32,182 nucleotides of DNA. Source: Candidatus Foliamicus numerosus. Its GTDB lineage: Bacteria > Pseudomonadota > Gammaproteobacteria > Steroidobacterales > Foliamicaceae. Both the position numbers and the translations under genes were made by a program. The stretch spans positions 1-32,182 of the forward strand of contig JAPYNE010000020.1 in assembly GCA_028285945.1 (NCBI GenBank), in the 5' to 3' direction. Every line of letters begins with the position of its first letter. Within the stretch, counting starts at the first letter, position 1. Below, one piece after another: positions 13,355 to 21,910 of this stretch. A model generated the notes under the pieces. That model worked only from the letters and a program-made list of their open reading frames with translations. It did no database searches and was not told the DNA's origin.

Positions 13355-15532
13355 ATGCCCGTAATCGTGAAGATTCCTGTCCTGCTTTGCCTAACGGCTG
13401 TTGCGGTGCTTGCCTGCGTTGCCGAGGATCCGCCGATGCCTCCAGAATTCAAGCTGCCCGCCGCGCCCGTGGCCGAGCGGCGGCCGCATTCCTACACGCA
13501 CCACGGTGTCACGATCGAGGATCCGTACCATTGGCTTAAGGACGCGGATTATCCGCAGGTGGAAGATCCGGGCATCCTGGCCTATCTCAAGGCCGAGAAT
13601 GCCTACTTTGAAAGCGTCATGCAGCCGCGCCGGGGCTTGGTGCAGAACTTGTTCGAAGAGATCAAGGCGCGCGAGAAAACCGATGATTCGGGCGTGCCGT
13701 GGCTGGAGGATGGCTGGTACTACCAGTGGCGCTTCGAGCAGGACAGCCAGTACCGCATCTGGCAGCGCTGGCCCGCGGACCACGCGGATGCGCGCTTCGG
13801 GCCGCACGGCAAGGCGCAAACTCTGCTCGACGAGCCGGAACTCGCCCGCGGTCAGGAGTACTTTCGCCTAGGGGCTTTGGCAGTGAGCAACCGCGGCGAT
13901 TTCCTGGCTTACAGCGCCGATACCAACGGGTCGGAACGGTACACGCTCACGATCAAGGATCTGGCCGGCGGCGAACTGCTGCCTGAGCGGATCGAGAACA
14001 CCATCGGAAGCCCTGTGTGGGCGGCGGATGATTCGGCTTTGCTGTATGTGGTGGTGGACGAAAACTGGCGCCCGCACCAGGTGCGCCGGCATGTTCTCGG
14101 CCGGCCTGTGGCCAGCGACACTGTCGTTTACGAAGAGAAGGATCCTGGCTTCTTCGTGAGCGTGTCGCGTTCCGCATCAAGGCGCTACCTGCTGATTCAT
14201 ACTGCCGACAAAGTGACCTCCGAGGCGTATTTCATTCCCGCCGCGGAGACCGCCGCAAAGCCGCGCCTGATTGCTCCGCGGCGCGAGCGCCACGAGTATG
14301 GCGTGGACCACCACCACGACCGTTTCATTATCCGCAGCAACAATCGCCACAAGAACTTCCGGCTGCTTGCGGCTCCCGAGGACAACCCGTCCGAGGATGC
14401 CTGGAAGCCGCTGCTGGAAGGCTCCGGCGAAATCTACATTCGCGGCTTCGATGTGTTCGCCGGTTTCATTGCGGTGGTGGAGCGGATCAACGGCGTCAAC
14501 GGGATCCGGCTGATCCGCGACGACGGCAGCCATGCGCAGGTCCCCTTGCCTGAAACCGCCTGTTCGGTAGGCTTGGGCGACAACGCCGAGTACGAGACGC
14601 AGACGCTGCGGCTCAACTACTCCTCGATGATTACGCCCTCCACGGTGTTCGACTACCACCTGGGCCCGGGCAGCTTGGAAGTTCGCAAGGTGCGGGAAAT
14701 CCCCAGTGGCTACGACAAGGAGCGCTATGTGACCGAACGCCTGATGGCGCCGGCCCGGGACGGCGCGGAGATTCCCGTGTCGGTGGTCAGGCGCAGCGAC
14801 ACCGCGATCGACGGCAATTCCCCCTTGTACCTTTACGGATACGGCGCCTACGGCTATGCCATAGCGCCCTCGTTCTCCGCCGCGCGGCTGTCGCTGCTTG
14901 ACCGCGGCTTCATCTACGCCATCGCCCATGTTCGCGGCGGCGACGATCTCGGCTATCACTGGCACGAGGACGGCAAGCTCGGCAAGCGGGCCAACACCTT
15001 CAACGACTTCGTGGATGCGGCGCGGCATCTCACCGCCGAAGGCTATGGAGCCGAAGGCCGCATTGCGATTGCGGGCGGCAGCGCGGGAGGAAAGCTGATG
15101 GGGGCGGTGGTCAACCAGGCACCCGGGTTATGGGGCGCGGTCGCGGCCCATGTGCCGTTCGTGGATGTGCTCAACACGATGCTGGACGAGTCGCTTCCGC
15201 TCACCCCCGCGGAATGGCCGGAATGGGGCAATCCCATAGAAGACCCTGACGCCTTTGCCCTGATTCGCTCCTATTCCCCCTACGACCAGCTCAAACCGGG
15301 CCGCTATCCTCCGATGCTGGTGACCGCCGGCCTGAATGATCCCCGGGTGACCTACTGGGAGCCTGCCAAATATGTCGCAAAACTGCGAACGCTCAAAACC
15401 GGCTCGACCCCGCTGCTGCTCAAAACCAACATGGGGGCCGGCCATGGCGGCAAGTCGGGCCGCTACGATTCGCTCTACGAAGTGGCCGAGGAATACGCCT
15501 TCATGCTCTGGTCTCTGGGTCTGGCCGAGTAA
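13355..15532 (+). CDS. ptrB: Oligopeptidase B (S9A serine peptidase), possible lipoprotein form
   Basis: A serine peptidase of the prolyl oligopeptidase family, cleaving short peptides after basic residues in characterised PtrB. The N-terminal half is the beta-propeller (from HHGVTIEDPYHWL). The C-terminal alpha/beta-hydrolase carries the triad Ser576 in GGSAGG, Asp662 in LNDPRVTYWEPAK and His697 in GAGHGGKSGR, all PtrB-like. From the ATG at 13355 (725 residues) the protein starts with a hydrophobic stretch ending LAVLAC-type at Cys21, a plausible lipoprotein signal; E. coli PtrB is cytosolic. An in-frame ATG at 13436 has GAGGA with ideal spacing and would give a signal-less 698-residue protein. 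TATACT at 13334-13339 could be a -10 box. The gene lies between ybbP and ybbA on the opposite strand. Confidence 0.9.
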   Translation: MPVIVKIPVLLCLTAVAVLACVAEDPPMPPEFKLPAAPVAERRPHSYTHHGVTIEDPYHWLKDADYPQVEDPGILAYLKAENAYFESVMQPRRGLVQNLFEEIKAREKTDDSGVPWLEDGWYYQWRFEQDSQYRIWQRWPADHADARFGPHGKAQTLLDEPELARGQEYFRLGALAVSNRGDFLAYSADTNGSERYTLTIKDLAGGELLPERIENTIGSPVWAADDSALLYVVVDENWRPHQVRRHVLGRPVASDTVVYEEKDPGFFVSVSRSASRRYLLIHTADKVTSEAYFIPAAETAAKPRLIAPRRERHEYGVDHHHDRFIIRSNNRHKNFRLLAAPEDNPSEDAWKPLLEGSGEIYIRGFDVFAGFIAVVERINGVNGIRLIRDDGSHAQVPLPETACSVGLGDNAEYETQTLRLNYSSMITPSTVFDYHLGPGSLEVRKVREIPSGYDKERYVTERLMAPARDGAEIPVSVVRRSDTAIDGNSPLYLYGYGAYGYAIAPSFSAARLSLLDRGFIYAIAHVRGGDDLGYHWHEDGKLGKRANTFNDFVDAARHLTAEGYGAEGRIAIAGGSAGGKLMGAVVNQAPGLWGAVAAHVPFVDVLNTMLDESLPLTPAEWPEWGNPIEDPDAFALIRSYSPYDQLKPGRYPPMLVTAGLNDPRVTYWEPAKYVAKLRTLKTGSTPLLLKTNMGAGHGGKSGRYDSLYEVAEEYAFMLWSLGLAE

Positions 15533-15556
15533 AGTTGTTTCCTGGCTTTCCCGCCG

Positions 15557-16219
15557 CTACAAACGTCCCGCCTCAAGGCGGCAGGTGCGGTCGCAGCGTT
15601 GCGCCAGAATCTTGTCATGCGTGGCGAGCAGCAGGGTGGCGCCAGCCTGTTCGTTCATATCGAAAAGGATATCGCCCACCCTCCGGCCGGTATCGGCGTC
15701 CAGGTTGCCGGTGGGTTCGTCGGCCATGAGCACTTGCGGTTCGGTCACGAATGCCCGCGCAATGGCTACGCGCTGGCGCTCGCCGCCGGAAAGATGCCGC
15801 GGATAGTGCCGCCTTCTTTGCGACAGGCCGACGCGCGCGAGCGCGGCGTCCGCCGCCTTGCGGGCGCCTCGCGACCCGTTCAGCTCCATAGGCAGCATTA
15901 CGTTTTCGAGTGCGGTCAACGACTCCACCAAGTGGAAGGACTGGAAAACGAACCCGAGATGGCGGCCTCGCAGGCGCGCCCGCCCGTCCTCGTCCAGACT
16001 GGCCAGATCCTGTCCGCACAGCACAACTCGCCCTTCCGTGGGCTGATCCAGCCCCGCCAGCAATGCCAGCAGCGTGGTTTTGCCGGCGCCGGACGGGCCC
16101 ATCAGCGCGCAGGATTCGCCGCTTTCCAGCCGCAAGTTGATATCCTTGAGTATCTCTAGGCTCCCTTCCGGGCTCGACACGGTCATGCCAAGGTTTTCAG
16201 CGCTTAGAACTTCGGTCAT
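15557..16219 (-). CDS. ybbA: ABC transporter ATP-binding protein, YbbA/LolD-like
   Basis: A 220-residue ATPase of the MacB/LolD class. Walker A is MGPSGAGKTTLL near residues 40-50, the Q-loop FVFQSFHLVESLTALENVMLP near 90-110, the signature LSGGERQRVAIARAF near 143-157, Walker B VLMADEPTGNLD near 163-174, and the switch histidine in LLLATHD. It would power the YbbP-like permease. The start codon (16217-16219) lies inside the divergent tesA frame (starting 16185), the same head-to-head arrangement of ybbA and tesA as in E. coli. The gene ends 24 bases from the convergent oligopeptidase stop. Confidence 0.92.
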   Translation of the reverse strand: MTEVLSAENLGMTVSSPEGSLEILKDINLRLESGESCALMGPSGAGKTTLLALLAGLDQPTEGRVVLCGQDLASLDEDGRARLRGRHLGFVFQSFHLVESLTALENVMLPMELNGSRGARKAADAALARVGLSQRRRHYPRHLSGGERQRVAIARAFVTEPQVLMADEPTGNLDADTGRRVGDILFDMNEQAGATLLLATHDKILAQRCDRTCRLEAGRL

Positions 16220-16856
16220 CGCTTGCCTTGCGGCGGTCGCCTTCTGTTTTGCACTCGCGGGCGCCGCCGCGAAGGATGCGCCCGTGCTCTTGGTATTGGG
16301 CGACAGCCTGAGCGCCGCCTACGGAATGCCCCGAAACCAAGGCTGGGTAAGTTTACTTGAGCGCCGCCTTGAGGAATCCCGCCGTCCGTGGCGGGTGGTC
16401 AACGCCAGCATTACGGGCGACACCACCGGCAGCGGCCTCAAGCGCCTGCCGCAGTTGCTGGAGCTCTACCGACCGCAATGCGTGATTATTGAACTGGGCG
16501 GCAATGACGGTCTTCAGGGCAAGCCGCTGGAGGCGATCCGGGCCAACCTGAGCGCAATGATTAGAGCGGTTCGCGCGGCGGACGGGCACGCCGTGCTGGT
16601 GGCCATGCGGATTCCGCCGAATTACGGCGAATACTACGTTGGCGGGTTCGAGCGGCTGTTCGGCGAACTCGCCGAGGCCGAAGGCGTTGCGCTGCTGCGT
16701 TTCAACCTAGAGGCGCTCGCCGCCACCGAGGGCCTGATGCAGGCGGACGGCATCCACCCCGCGCCGCAAGCCCAGGAAATGATGCTGGATGCCCTGTGGC
16801 CAGCCCTCAACGCCGAATTGCTTCAGCTGGAGCAGGGTGTTCCGCTTGGTCCCTAG
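16185..16856 (+). CDS. tesA: Arylesterase/acyl-CoA thioesterase I (SGNH hydrolase)
   Basis: A periplasmic SGNH-family esterase, thioesterase and lysophospholipase. From the ATG at 16185 it has 223 residues with a signal peptide (SVIACLAAVAFCFALAGAAA, cleavage about residue 28). Block I LVLGDSLSAAYG holds the nucleophile Ser41, the oxyanion block is TGDTTGSG, block III is GGNDGLQG, and block V DGIHPAPQAQ carries the Asp-His pair. Mature length agrees with TesA. The 5' end overlaps the divergent ybbA start by 35 bases, so the two promoters must lie inside each other's coding sequence. An ATG further upstream (16074) belongs to ybbA antisense and is rejected. Confidence 0.93.
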   Translation: MPRFSALRTSVIACLAAVAFCFALAGAAAKDAPVLLVLGDSLSAAYGMPRNQGWVSLLERRLEESRRPWRVVNASITGDTTGSGLKRLPQLLELYRPQCVIIELGGNDGLQGKPLEAIRANLSAMIRAVRAADGHAVLVAMRIPPNYGEYYVGGFERLFGELAEAEGVALLRFNLEALAATEGLMQADGIHPAPQAQEMMLDALWPALNAELLQLEQGVPLGP

Positions 16857-17049
16857 TTGGACAAAATGCTTTCCAGATCAGGCAATGCCAGCCTGTAACG
16901 CGTATGCCTGCGCTTGATGCCTAAGATCTGGGCGATAGAACTAGATTCCATCGCCCACAACTTGGGGCAGGCAGTTGAAATCCGAACCGCAGTGCCGGTA
17001 TGCACCGGGAGGCTATAGCTGCTTACGTGCAGCGCCGAAAATGGCGCAG
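16857..17049. other. Hairpin-rich convergent intergenic region, possible structured RNA
   Basis: No gene was found in 193 bases between tesA (+) and pyrF (-). At least four stems are visible. CCAGATC-AGGCA near 16872-16884 pairs with TGCCT-GATCTGG near 16918-16930. GGGCGAT pairs with ATCGCCC around 16929-16955, with a further GAA/TTC pairing inside. CCGGT-ATGC-ACCGG lies near 16995-17008. GCGCC (17032-17036) pairs with GGCGC (17043-17047), 3 bases after the pyrF stop. No T-runs follow. It matches no tRNA, 4.5S, 6S or tmRNA feature I know. It may be a bidirectional terminator or an unclassified RNA. Confidence 0.4.
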
Positions 17050-17757
17050 TTAGGCGAGTGACTTTTGAAGGCCCCGGCTGATCTCGTTCTGTATGGCCAG
17101 CGCGGCCGCTCGCGGATCGGGAGCGGCGTTGATCGGTCGGCCCACCACGATATGGTCCGCGCCTCCGGCGATCGCCGCAGCCGGTGTAACGACCCGTTTC
17201 TGGTCGTGCGCCTCGTCGTTATCGACCGGGCGGATGCCCGGCGTGACCACTAGCAGGCGGTTGCCTAGCGCCTGGCGCAAGGCGGGGAGCTCGTGGCCCG
17301 AAGCGATCACGCCGTCGCAGCCTGCTTCCAGCGCGCGCCGGGCGCGCGAGAGCACCAGTTCGCCGATGTCGCAGTCGAAGCCGAGGTCGTCCAAGTCGCT
17401 GCGGTCGAGGCTGGTGAGGGCGGTCACGGCCAGGATCTTCATGCTCGCTCCCTTGTTGCGAGCCGCGGCCTCCATGATGGCCTGGTTGCCGTGAACGGTC
17501 AGGAATTCCACCCCGCGGGCTCGCAGCCCCCGCACGGCCGCGGCCACCGTTGCCGGCACATCGAAGAGCTTGAGGTCGGCGAACACCTTGTGCCCGCGTT
17601 GGGTCAATGCGTCGATCAGGTCCATGTAGCCGCCGGCCGAAAGGAGTTCCAAGCCGATCTTGTAGAAACTGGCCGCGTCGCCCAGCGCGTCCGCCAGCGC
17701 CAGAGCATCGGAGGGCGCGGGCACGTCCAGCGCCACGATCAGCCGGTCGCGGCTCAT
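17050..17757 (-). CDS. pyrF: Orotidine 5'-phosphate decarboxylase
   Basis: Catalyses the last step of UMP synthesis, decarboxylating OMP. The protein has 235 residues, the normal length of the TIM-barrel enzyme. The start LIVALDVPAPSDALAL fits the family. The catalytic motif appears as FADLKLFDVPAT near residues 58-69 (usual DxKxxDIPNT), with Asp and Lys present. VTPGIRP near 182 and IVVGRPI near 207 form the phosphate-binding end. The ATG overlaps the dgt stop (ATGA), so it is the last gene of the aroK-aroB-dgt-pyrF series. Confidence 0.96.
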   Translation of the reverse strand: MSRDRLIVALDVPAPSDALALADALGDAASFYKIGLELLSAGGYMDLIDALTQRGHKVFADLKLFDVPATVAAAVRGLRARGVEFLTVHGNQAIMEAAARNKGASMKILAVTALTSLDRSDLDDLGFDCDIGELVLSRARRALEAGCDGVIASGHELPALRQALGNRLLVVTPGIRPVDNDEAHDQKRVVTPAAAIAGGADHIVVGRPINAAPDPRAAALAIQNEISRGLQKSLA

Positions 17758-18899
17758 GCCGGCACTTCACGGAAGCGCCGCCGCGCGAACCGGTCCGTCA
17801 TTCCGGCGATGTAGTCGGCCACGGCCCGCGCCTTTTCCTCGCCGGCGTCTTCCGGGCCATGGCCCGGCGGCAGTTGGCCGGGATGATCGAAATAGAAGGA
17901 GAACAGCGTTTCGATGACGGCCCGCGCCTTTTCGTGCTCCTGCTCCATGCGCGGGTGATGATATAGCCGCTTGCGCAGGAAGCGGGCCAGTTCCGCGTGA
18001 AGCTCCTGCAATTCGGCGCTTAGCCGCACTAAAGGCTCGGCCAGCGCCCGCGCCGCGTCGGGGTGTTCCGGCGCCGCGCTTTCAAGCGCCGCGCGGGTGG
18101 TTTCGATCAGGTTCGACACCACGCGGTCGATCATTCCTCGAATGGCTTCCGCCACCAATGGCCCTCCGCGGGCGCCCGGATGGCGCCGGCGCGCCTGTTC
18201 ATAGGCATCCCGGTACAGGCGCACCTCGATCATGTCGTCGTGGCTGAGCAGTCGCGAGCGAATGCCGTCGTCGAGGTCGTGGTGGTTGTAGGCGATCTCG
18301 TCGGCGATATTCGCCAGCTGCGCTTCCAGGCTGGGCTGGCGGCGTTTAAGAAAGCGTTCCCCGAGGTCGCCCAGGGTCTTTGCGTGGCGTCGCGAGCAGT
18401 GTTTCAGCAAGCCTTCGCGCGTTTCCCAGCAAAGGTTCAGCCCGCCGAACCCGGGATACCGGCGCTCCAGCCGATCGACGATGCGCAACGCTTGGAGGTT
18501 GTGCTCAAAGCCGCCGTGATCGGCCATGCAGTGATTGAGCGCATCCTGTCCGGCATGGCCGAACGGCGGATGCCCGAGGTCGTGCCCCAGGCATATCGCT
18601 TCCGTCAGATGCTCGTTGAGATTGAGGCAGGCAGCGACCGTGCGTGCGATCTGCGCCACCTCCAGGGTGTGCGTGAGCCGGGTGCGGAAATGGTCGCCCG
18701 TGCCGGCCACGAAAACCTGGGTTTTGTGCATCAGCCGCCGAAAAGCGCGGCAGTGGATCACGCGGTCGCGGTCCCGCTGGAACGGACCTCGGTACGGGTG
18801 CTCGCTTTCTTGATGAGCACGGCCGCGGCCGGGCGTGTTCGACACCGCCCAGGGTGCCAGTTCGCCCGTCCGTTCCCACCGCCAGACGGGTTTGGTCAA
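17754..18899 (-). CDS. dgt: dGTPase-like HD-domain triphosphohydrolase
   Basis: A 381-residue HD-domain protein of the dGTP triphosphohydrolase family, which hydrolyses dNTPs to nucleoside and triphosphate. The family N terminus is clear: HPYRGPFQRDRDRVIHCRAF and RLMHKTQVFV. The HD metal site is made of RLTHTLEVAQIA and LGHDLGHPPFGHAG. ADEIAYNHHDLDDGI supplies the later conserved Asp. The length suits the Dgt-like (type 2) subgroup rather than the 505-residue E. coli Dgt. The start is TTG at 18899, overlapping the aroB stop, the only start that keeps the N-terminal segment in frame. The stop overlaps pyrF. Co-transcription implied. Confidence 0.93.
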   Translation of the reverse strand: MTKPVWRWERTGELAPWAVSNTPGRGRAHQESEHPYRGPFQRDRDRVIHCRAFRRLMHKTQVFVAGTGDHFRTRLTHTLEVAQIARTVAACLNLNEHLTEAICLGHDLGHPPFGHAGQDALNHCMADHGGFEHNLQALRIVDRLERRYPGFGGLNLCWETREGLLKHCSRRHAKTLGDLGERFLKRRQPSLEAQLANIADEIAYNHHDLDDGIRSRLLSHDDMIEVRLYRDAYEQARRRHPGARGGPLVAEAIRGMIDRVVSNLIETTRAALESAAPEHPDAARALAEPLVRLSAELQELHAELARFLRKRLYHHPRMEQEHEKARAVIETLFSFYFDHPGQLPPGHGPEDAGEEKARAVADYIAGMTDRFARRRFREVPA

Positions 18900-19984
18900 G
18901 GCTCGCGCCCCGCCAGCACCGCGTTCAGCGATTCATGCGAGAAATCGCCGGTCAGCCGCGCTTGGCCCATGCCGTTCGGCAGGACCAAACGGATCGCCCC
19001 TTTGAGGTTCTTCTTGTCTGCCAGCATCGCCTGTTTGAGCGTGTCCGCCCCGAAATCCCCGGCATGGACGGGCAGCCCGAGAGCGCCCAGCAATGCTTCC
19101 AGGCGCTCCCTCTCGGCGGCTTGCAGGCCGCCCTCAAGAACCGCCAGCCTTGCGGCCATGCACATCCCCGCCGCAACGGCTTCGCCATGTAGCCATTCCC
19201 CATAGCCGGCGGAATGCTCGATCGCATGAGCAAAGCTGTGTCCGAAATTCAGCACGGCGCGCCGCCCGCTTCGGTCGTGCTCGTCTTCGGCCACGATTCG
19301 GGCCTTGATCTCCACCGAGCGCCGCACGGCGTGGCGCAAGCAGTCGGGATCGCGGGCCAAGAGCATGCGCTGGCTGCTTTCCAGCCAGTCGAAGAAACCG
19401 CTGTCGGCGATCATGCCGTACTTCACGACTTCCGCCAGCCCTGCCGCGTATTCCCGCTCCGGGAGGGTGTCGAGCGCCCGCGTGTCGCAGAGCACGGCGC
19501 GGGGCTGGTGAAACGCGCCGAGCAGGTTCTTGCCCCAGTCCGTGTTGATGGCGGTCTTGCCGCCCACGGATGAATCGACCTGCGCCAGCAAGGTGGTGGG
19601 CAGCTGAACATAGTCCACGCCCCGGTGATAGCAGGCGGCGGCGAAACCGGCCACATCGCCCACGCATCCGCCGCCCAGCGCCAGCAGCGTGCAGTCACGG
19701 CCCAGGCCGAGGCGCGCCATGCGCCGCAGAATGCGCTGCCAGTGGCTTGCGTCCTTGGCCTCTTCGCCGTCCGGCAGAATGATCGACTCGCAGCCGCGGG
19801 CGCCGAGCAGCGCCGGAAGACGGTCCAGATACAGCCCGGCCACCGTCCGGCTGGTGACCGCCAGCACCTCGCCGCCACCCATCCATTCGTCCAGTATCCC
19901 GGCGCGTTCGAGCAGGCCGCCGCCCACCAGCACCGGGTACGGGCGCGCCGCCGCCGCCACTTCGATTGTTTCGATTTTCGTCAC
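18896..19984 (-). CDS. aroB: 3-dehydroquinate synthase
   Basis: Converts DAHP to 3-dehydroquinate, the second step of the shikimate pathway, using NAD and a divalent metal. Motifs: LALGGGCVGDVAGFAAACYH near residue 105, QLPTTLLAQVDSSVGGKTAI near 128-147, GLAEVVKYG near 183, and the metal histidines in NFGHSFAHAIE and LHGEAVAAGM. From GTG at 19984 it has 362 residues, the usual length; a TTG at 20017 would add 11 residues and cannot be excluded. It sits directly after aroK, as in most gammaproteobacteria, and its stop overlaps the dgt start. Confidence 0.96.
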   Translation of the reverse strand: MTKIETIEVAAAARPYPVLVGGGLLERAGILDEWMGGGEVLAVTSRTVAGLYLDRLPALLGARGCESIILPDGEEAKDASHWQRILRRMARLGLGRDCTLLALGGGCVGDVAGFAAACYHRGVDYVQLPTTLLAQVDSSVGGKTAINTDWGKNLLGAFHQPRAVLCDTRALDTLPEREYAAGLAEVVKYGMIADSGFFDWLESSQRMLLARDPDCLRHAVRRSVEIKARIVAEDEHDRSGRRAVLNFGHSFAHAIEHSAGYGEWLHGEAVAAGMCMAARLAVLEGGLQAAERERLEALLGALGLPVHAGDFGADTLKQAMLADKKNLKGAIRLVLPNGMGQARLTGDFSHESLNAVLAGREP

Positions 19985-20033
19985 GTCGGTTTTGTTCCGG
20001 CAATCCCGGTTGGTCAATGCGCCGCCATCGCGT

Positions 20034-20552
20034 TTATGCGGGGTTCAGGAGGCGGATGATAGTCCGCCCCGCTTCCCGCACGTGAAGCCCGGTGGTATCG
20101 ACAACATGATCGGCCACTTCCCGGTACAAGGGTTCGCGCGCCGCCATCAGCTCCTTGAGCACCTGCCGCCTCGGGCCTTGCTCAAGAAGCGGCCGGTTGC
20201 GCGCGTTGCGGGTGCGTTCAACCTGTTCATCCAGGCTGCATTGCAGGTAGAACACGGTGCCGTTGTTGCGCAGCGCCCGCCGGTTGGCGGCGCGCAGCAC
20301 CGCGCCGCCGCCCGTGGCCAGCACCAGGCCCTGCCGACCGCACAGATTCCCAATCACCCGCTCCTCCCGCTCGCGAAAGCCCTCTTCCCCCTCAATATCG
20401 AAAATCCGGCTGATGTCCACGCCGGTCTCTTGCTCAATGCATCCGTCGCTGTCCGCGAACGCTAGCTTGAGCTGTTTGGCCAGCCAGGCGCCCACCGCCG
20501 ACTTGCCGGACCCCATGGGACCCACCAGGAAAATATTGCTTATGGCCGGCAT
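20034..20552 (-). CDS. aroK: Shikimate kinase
   Basis: Phosphorylates shikimate with ATP, the fifth step of chorismate synthesis. The 172-residue length is normal. Walker A is VGPMGSGKS near residues 10-18. The shikimate-binding DSD appears as FADSDGCIEQETG near 32-44, followed by IFDIEGEEGFREREERV and ATGGGAVL near 79-86. The lid arginine is in RNARNRPLL. It starts 11 bases after the pilQ stop, so expression is probably shared with the pil genes. Confidence 0.96.
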   Translation of the reverse strand: MPAISNIFLVGPMGSGKSAVGAWLAKQLKLAFADSDGCIEQETGVDISRIFDIEGEEGFREREERVIGNLCGRQGLVLATGGGAVLRAANRRALRNNGTVFYLQCSLDEQVERTRNARNRPLLEQGPRRQVLKELMAAREPLYREVADHVVDTTGLHVREAGRTIIRLLNPA

Positions 20553-20563
20553 CGGGGAACATT

Positions 20564-21910
20564 CTATGGGGCCATGATGGTGGGCGTGACGAAGATCAGG
20601 AGTTCCGTTTGGTTCGATGATTGGATGCTGGAGCGGAACAAGCGGCCGACCCCGGGAATCGATCCGAGAAACGGCACGCTCGACTGCGTGTCGGTGCTGT
20701 CGGTTTCGCGAATGCCGCCAAGCACCAGCGTTTGCCCGTCGCGCACCAGCACCTCCGTTTCGATCCTGCGCGTGTCGATGGACGGCACGGTGCCGCCGCG
20801 CTCGGTGGCCACCACCTTGCCAACGCTGTCCTTGGTGACCAGAAGACGAAGAATGACCTCGCCGTTGGGCGTGATTCGGGGAGTGACCGTGAGGCCCAGC
20901 GCCGCCTGCTTGAAGTGCGTGGTGGTGGCGCCGCTCGATGCCGCTTCCTGATAGGGAATCTCAACGCCCTGTTGAATGCTCGCCTGGCGTTGATCGGAAG
21001 CCAGAACCCTGGGCGCCGAAATCAGCCGCCCTTCGCCTTCCGCCTGCATCGCGGCGAGTTCCAGGTCCACGAGATAGTCGGGGTGCAGCAGCGCGAGCGA
21101 AAACTGTCCCGCCGCGCCGGCCACAGGCAGTCTCACGTTATAGCGGTCGGCCGGCTCCGCGTCGCTCAGCGCGCCGTCTCCGGCTTCAAGCGCCTTCACG
21201 ATGCGGTTTGTGGCCGCGGCGCTGCCCGACACGGCCACCGCCTTGCCGCCGCCCTGCCGGCGAGCGGCGGTGACTCCCCAGCGCAGACCCAGGTTGCGGC
21301 TGTAGTTCTGATTGGCCACCACCACGCGCGATTCGATCAGCACCTGCCGGGACGGCGCATCCAGTTCGGCCACAAAGTCCCCGACTTTCTTCAGACGCGG
21401 CGCGGTGTCGCGTGCAACCACCGTATTGCTGCGCTCGTCGATCTGAACGGAACCGCGCTCGGAAAGCAGACCGAAGCGGGCATCGGCGATCAGCGCGGCC
21501 AGCGTGGCCGCCTCGGCATAGTTGATCCTGAAGCTGCTCCAGCTTAAAGGGGCGAGCATTTCCTGCGCGCGCTCGGCCTCGAGCCGCGAGGCGTCGCCGG
21601 CCCTGAACTCCGCCGCGGTGGCGACGATCCAGGCGCCATGCCGCTGGCGCGCTTCCAGACCCCGGCTCTCCAGAACCAGCGCCAGCGCGTCTTCGCGTTT
21701 CATCCCGTGGAGCTCGAGCGTCAGATTGCCAGCCACGCTGTCCGACACCAGCAATTGCATTTCGGAGGCTTCGGCCAAAAGCTGCAGGGCGGTGCGCACC
21801 GGCAGGTCCTGAAAGCTGAGCGACACCTTTTCGCCCTCGTCCGCCAACGAAGGCCCGGCGCCAAGCAGCACCGCCGCCGCTAGCCCGGCGAATCGCATTG
21901 GTCCGGTCAT
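20564..21910 (-). CDS. pilQ: Short secretin, PilQ/HofQ/ComE type
   Basis: An outer-membrane secretin, 448 residues, much shorter than full PilQ (about 700) and close to the compact HofQ/ComE secretins of DNA uptake. A signal peptide (FAGLAAAVLLGAGPSLA) is followed by an STN-like domain (VSLSFQDLPVRTALQLLAEA, about 28-95), one N1-type domain (about 118-190), and the secretin core from about 200. The core has VPFLGSIPGVGRLFRS near 418 and a C-terminal LLIFVTPTI. The peptidoglycan-binding AMIN domains of canonical PilQ are missing. The ATG at 21910 overlaps the upstream stop (ATGA); a second ATG at 21898 is also possible. Pilotin dependence cannot be judged. Confidence 0.92.
   Translation of the reverse strand: MTGPMRFAGLAAAVLLGAGPSLADEGEKVSLSFQDLPVRTALQLLAEASEMQLLVSDSVAGNLTLELHGMKREDALALVLESRGLEARQRHGAWIVATAAEFRAGDASRLEAERAQEMLAPLSWSSFRINYAEAATLAALIADARFGLLSERGSVQIDERSNTVVARDTAPRLKKVGDFVAELDAPSRQVLIESRVVVANQNYSRNLGLRWGVTAARRQGGGKAVAVSGSAAATNRIVKALEAGDGALSDAEPADRYNVRLPVAGAAGQFSLALLHPDYLVDLELAAMQAEGEGRLISAPRVLASDQRQASIQQGVEIPYQEAASSGATTTHFKQAALGLTVTPRITPNGEVILRLLVTKDSVGKVVATERGGTVPSIDTRRIETEVLVRDGQTLVLGGIRETDSTDTQSSVPFLGSIPGVGRLFRSSIQSSNQTELLIFVTPTIMAP

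Noticed and set aside
14177-15028. Minus-strand frame of 283 codons opposite oligopeptidase B
   Set aside because: Shadow of the peptidase gene; no motif and no ribosome binding site.
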